DNA from: an uncultured Clostridia bacterium
Lineage (GTDB): Bacteria; Bacillota; Clostridia; Oscillospirales; CAG-272
DNA: 7,382 bases
NCBI GenBank assembly: GCA_946061315.1
Contig: CAMGRB010000063.1
Coordinates: 1-7,382, forward strand
Direction of reading: 5' to 3'
The position numbers were made by a program, and so were the translations under genes. The notes beneath the pieces were generated by a model. It was not told the origin of the DNA, ran no database searches, and saw only the letters and a list, made by a program, of their open reading frames with translations. Of the stretch, positions 5,408 through 7,382 are shown piece after piece. Positions within the stretch are counted from its first letter, which is position 1. Every line of letters starts with the position of its first letter.

Positions 5408-5427
5408 ATATTTTCATATGAACATAT
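5408..5427. promoter_or_regulatory. 20-bp palindrome, candidate regulator site
   Basis: The 20 bases centred on the perfect 10-bp palindrome TTCATATGAA (5413-5422) equal their own reverse complement at 18 positions. It lies about 47 bases upstream of the xylA -35 box, a position that suits an activator or a looping repressor of the xyl operon. The sequence is AT-rich, so chance is not excluded. Confidence 0.4.
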
Positions 5428-5473
5428 TATAAAATAAGTATTGTGCAGTAACAGTAAGAAAAAGTAAAAAATA

Positions 5474-5502
5474 TTGACATAAAAAAGAAATTGATGTATA
5501 AT
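5474..5502 (+). promoter_or_regulatory. Consensus sigma-A promoter of the xyl operon
   Basis: TTGACA (5474-5479) and TATAAT (5497-5502) both match consensus perfectly and are spaced by 17 bases. Transcription would begin near 5509, giving a leader of about 60 bases before xylA. Such a strong promoter would normally need repression, consistent with the palindrome that starts at 5513. Confidence 0.85.
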
Positions 5503-5512
5503 CAAGTTATAA

Positions 5513-5536
5513 GGCGACCTTTAATAATAAATCGCC
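5513..5536. promoter_or_regulatory. Candidate xyl operator just after the start site
   Basis: GGCGA (5513-5517) and TCGCC (5532-5536) are inverted copies around a 14-base AT-rich centre, directly downstream of the predicted transcription start. A repressor bound here would block the promoter, as XylR-type or LacI-type repressors do in other xyl operons. The same bases could instead form a leader hairpin. The regulator gene is not in the window. Confidence 0.4.
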
Positions 5537-5567
5537 GAATTACCGTGATTTTTAAGGAGAAAAAACA

Positions 5568-6887
5568 ATGGAGATTTTTGAAAACGTACCGAAAATACGC
5601 TACGAGGGCGCAGAGAGTAAAAATCCGCTTGCGTTCAAGTTTTACGATGCGGACAGAGTAGTGCTCGGCAAAAAGATGAGCGAGCATCTGCCTTTTGCTA
5701 TGGCTTGGTGGCACAATCTTTGCGCAGAGGGCACCGATATGTTCGGCAGAGGCACCGCAAACAAATCCTTTGGAGCAAAGCCCGGAACGATGGAGCACGC
5801 AAAAGCCAAGGTTGACGCGGGCTTTGAGTTTATGCAGAAGCTCGGCGTTAAATATTTCTGCTTCCACGACGTTGATCTTGTGCCCGAGGCAGACGACATA
5901 AAGGAAACGAACAAACGCCTTGACGAAATATCCGATTACATACTCGAAAAGATGAAAAATACGGATATAAAGTGCCTTTGGGGAACTGCCAATATGTTCT
6001 CAAATCCCCGTTTTATGAACGGCGCAGGCTCTACTAACAGCGCCGACGTATATTGCTTTGCGGCGGCGCAGATAAAAAAAGCGCTTGATATAACCGTCAA
6101 GCTCGGCGGCAAGGGCTACGTTTTCTGGGGCGGACGCGAGGGCTATGAAACTCTCTTAAATACCGACGTTGCCTTTGAGCAGGACAATATAGCAAGACTT
6201 ATGCACATGGCGGTTGATTACGGCAGAAGCATAGGCTTCAAGGGAGATTTCTACATAGAGCCGAAGCCGAAGGAGCCGATGAAGCATCAGTACGATTTCG
6301 ACGCTTCAACCGCCATCGGATTTTTGCGCAAATACGGTCTTGAAAAAGATTTCAAGATGAACATAGAGGCAAACCACGCAACGCTCGCAGGGCATACCTT
6401 TGAGCATGAGCTTCGTATATCGGCGATAAACGGTATGCTGGGCTCCATAGACGCAAACCAGGGCGATTATCTGCTCGGTTGGGACACGGACGAATTTCCG
6501 TTTGACGTCTATTCCGCAACAATGTGTATGTACGAGGTATTAAAAGCGGGCGGACTTACGGGCGGCTTTAATTTCGACGCAAAGTGCCGCCGCCCCAGCA
6601 ACACCCACGAGGATATGTTTGAAGCGTATATTCTCGGCATGGACACGTTTGCCCTCGGTCTTATAAACGCCGCAAAAATCATTGAGGACGGAAGAATTGA
6701 CGACTTCAAAAAGAACAGATATTCCTCCTTTGAGAGCGGCATAGGCAAGGATATAGTTGACGGCAAGGCAACGCTTGAAGCTCTTGCCGCATATGCCGAC
6801 AAATTAGGCGCGCCGAAAAATCCCGAAAGCGGAAAGCAGGAGCGTCTGGAAGCGGTAGTAAATCAGATCTTATTCGGTGCAAAATGA
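5568..6887 (+). CDS. xylA: Xylose isomerase
   Basis: A complete 439-residue protein of class II xylose isomerase length. It converts D-xylose to D-xylulose in the cytosol and needs two divalent metal ions. Family signatures are intact: [11 protein letters not shown] with catalytic H100 and D103, [16 protein letters not shown] (185-200), [17 protein letters not shown] (229-245) with E231 and K233, [18 protein letters not shown] (265-282) with E267 and H270, [10 protein letters not shown] with D295, LGWDTDEFP with D306 and D308, and [11 protein letters not shown] with D338. All metal-binding and catalytic positions expected for the TIM-barrel enzyme are therefore present. AAGGAGA (5554-5560) sits seven bases before the ATG. 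A consensus promoter lies about 65 bases upstream and candidate operators surround it. Its stop overlaps the xylB start (ATGA), giving a translationally coupled catabolic pair. Confidence 0.98.
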   Translation: MEIFENVPKIRYEGAESKNPLAFKFYDADRVVLGKKMSEHLPFAMAWWHNLCAEGTDMFGRGTANKSFGAKPGTMEHAKAKVDAGFEFMQKLGVKYFCFHDVDLVPEADDIKETNKRLDEISDYILEKMKNTDIKCLWGTANMFSNPRFMNGAGSTNSADVYCFAAAQIKKALDITVKLGGKGYVFWGGREGYETLLNTDVAFEQDNIARLMHMAVDYGRSIGFKGDFYIEPKPKEPMKHQYDFDASTAIGFLRKYGLEKDFKMNIEANHATLAGHTFEHELRISAINGMLGSIDANQGDYLLGWDTDEFPFDVYSATMCMYEVLKAGGLTGGFNFDAKCRRPSNTHEDMFEAYILGMDTFALGLINAAKIIEDGRIDDFKKNRYSSFESGIGKDIVDGKATLEALAAYADKLGAPKNPESGKQERLEAVVNQILFGAK

Positions 6888-7382
6888 ACAGTTATATAGG
6901 AATAGATTTAGGAACAAGCGGAGTAAAGCTTCTCCTTGCAAACGCTGACGGAGAAGTGCTTGCCGAGGTAAACGAGTCATACCCCATATACCACCCTTAT
7001 CCCGAATGGAGCGAGCAAAACCCGTCGGATTGGTGGGAAGCCGTTAAAAGAGGGCTTAAAAAACTCACCGACGGACAAGACGCAAAGAGCGTAAAGGGTA
7101 TATCGTTCAGCGGTCAGATGCACGGTCTTGTCGCCTTAAACGATAAGGGAGAGGTAATACGCCCCTGCATATTGTGGAACGACGGAAGAACGGAAAAGCA
7201 AACAAGATTCTTAAATGAAAAAATCGGGCAGAAAAACCTCGCCGCATATACGGGCAATATCGCCTTTGCTGGCTTTACCGCACCGAAAATCCTCTGGATG
7301 CAGGAAAACGAGCCCGATAATTATAAAAAAATCGCCAAAATTCTTTTGCCCAAGGACTATATCGCCTTTATGCTCACAGGTG
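6884..7382 (+). CDS. xylB: Xylulokinase, N-terminal part, continues beyond the window
   Basis: The first 166 residues of a FGGY-family sugar kinase; full members are about 500 residues. It begins [18 protein letters not shown], with the DLGTSGVK phosphate-binding loop (8-15). It continues with [13 protein letters not shown] (39-51), the substrate-binding SFSGQMHGL (74-82) typical of xylulokinases, ILWNDGRT (96-103), and [12 protein letters not shown] (155-166). The enzyme phosphorylates D-xylulose to xylulose 5-phosphate with ATP. The ATG overlaps the xylA stop by ATGA and no strong Shine-Dalgarno is visible before it, so translation probably depends on coupling to xylA. The QMHG motif and the xylA neighbour favour xylulokinase over other FGGY kinases. 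Confidence 0.96.
   Translation, partial: MNSYIGIDLGTSGVKLLLANADGEVLAEVNESYPIYHPYPEWSEQNPSDWWEAVKRGLKKLTDGQDAKSVKGISFSGQMHGLVALNDKGEVIRPCILWNDGRTEKQTRFLNEKIGQKNLAAYTGNIAFAGFTAPKILWMQENEPDNYKKIAKILLPKDYIAFMLTG

Larger units (their letters stand above)
5285..5473. other. AT-rich non-coding stretch upstream of the xyl promoter
   Basis: No gene is supported here. Short frames exist, for instance GTG at about 5336 to TAA near 5400, but they lack ribosome-binding sites and are under 25 codons. The stretch holds an extra promoter-like site with an imperfect palindrome (5356-5391) and an 18-of-20 palindrome (5408-5427), listed separately. It is most simply read as the distal control region of the xylose operon plus decayed sequence left by the neighbouring repeat. 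Confidence 0.6.

Overview
The window looks like a chromosomal segment of an anaerobic, probably gut- or rumen-associated Firmicute of the class Clostridia. The grounds are strong AAGGAG-type ribosome-binding sites, sigma-A promoters of TTGACA/TATAAT type, mixed AT-rich codon usage, a Clostridia-style tmRNA and a xylAB operon. Species cannot be named from the sequence.

Layout. (1) Positions 1-2103, minus strand: a D-2-hydroxyacid dehydrogenase gene (1156-2103) followed by a GT4 glycosyltransferase gene (1067 down to the window edge, incomplete at its C-terminus). (2) Positions 2104-2249: a divergent intergenic region with two back-to-back sigma-A promoters. (3) Positions 2250-4060, plus strand: a compact trans-translation locus of smpB, an overlapping gene for a predicted two-domain acyltransferase (NAT_N/GNAT_C type), ssrA (tmRNA) and a strong intrinsic terminator. 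(4) Positions 4061-5250: an accessory-looking insert. It opens with a roughly 160-bp structured repeat whose two ends are copies, one inverted and one direct, of the tmRNA 3' end. A leucine-rich-repeat-like orphan gene follows with its own near-consensus promoter and terminator. A second copy of the terminator-plus-box module that follows ssrA lies after this gene. (5) Positions 5251-5567: a non-coding AT-rich control region with palindromes and a perfect-consensus promoter. (6) Positions 5568-7382: the xylA-xylB operon, with xylB running off the window.

How the parts fit together. SmpB and tmRNA jointly rescue stalled ribosomes and tag the nascent peptide. Here they appear to share one transcription unit with the acyltransferase between them, since no independent ssrA promoter is visible. 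XylA converts D-xylose to D-xylulose and XylB phosphorylates it for the pentose phosphate pathway; their start and stop codons overlap (ATGA). The most interesting part of the window is the ssrA 3' junction. A 17-nt perfect direct copy and a 14-nt perfect inverted copy of the tmRNA 3' end, nested hairpins, and a related flank on the far side of the orphan gene suggest either a mobile, tRNA/tmRNA-end-associated repeat or the scar of an integration at ssrA.
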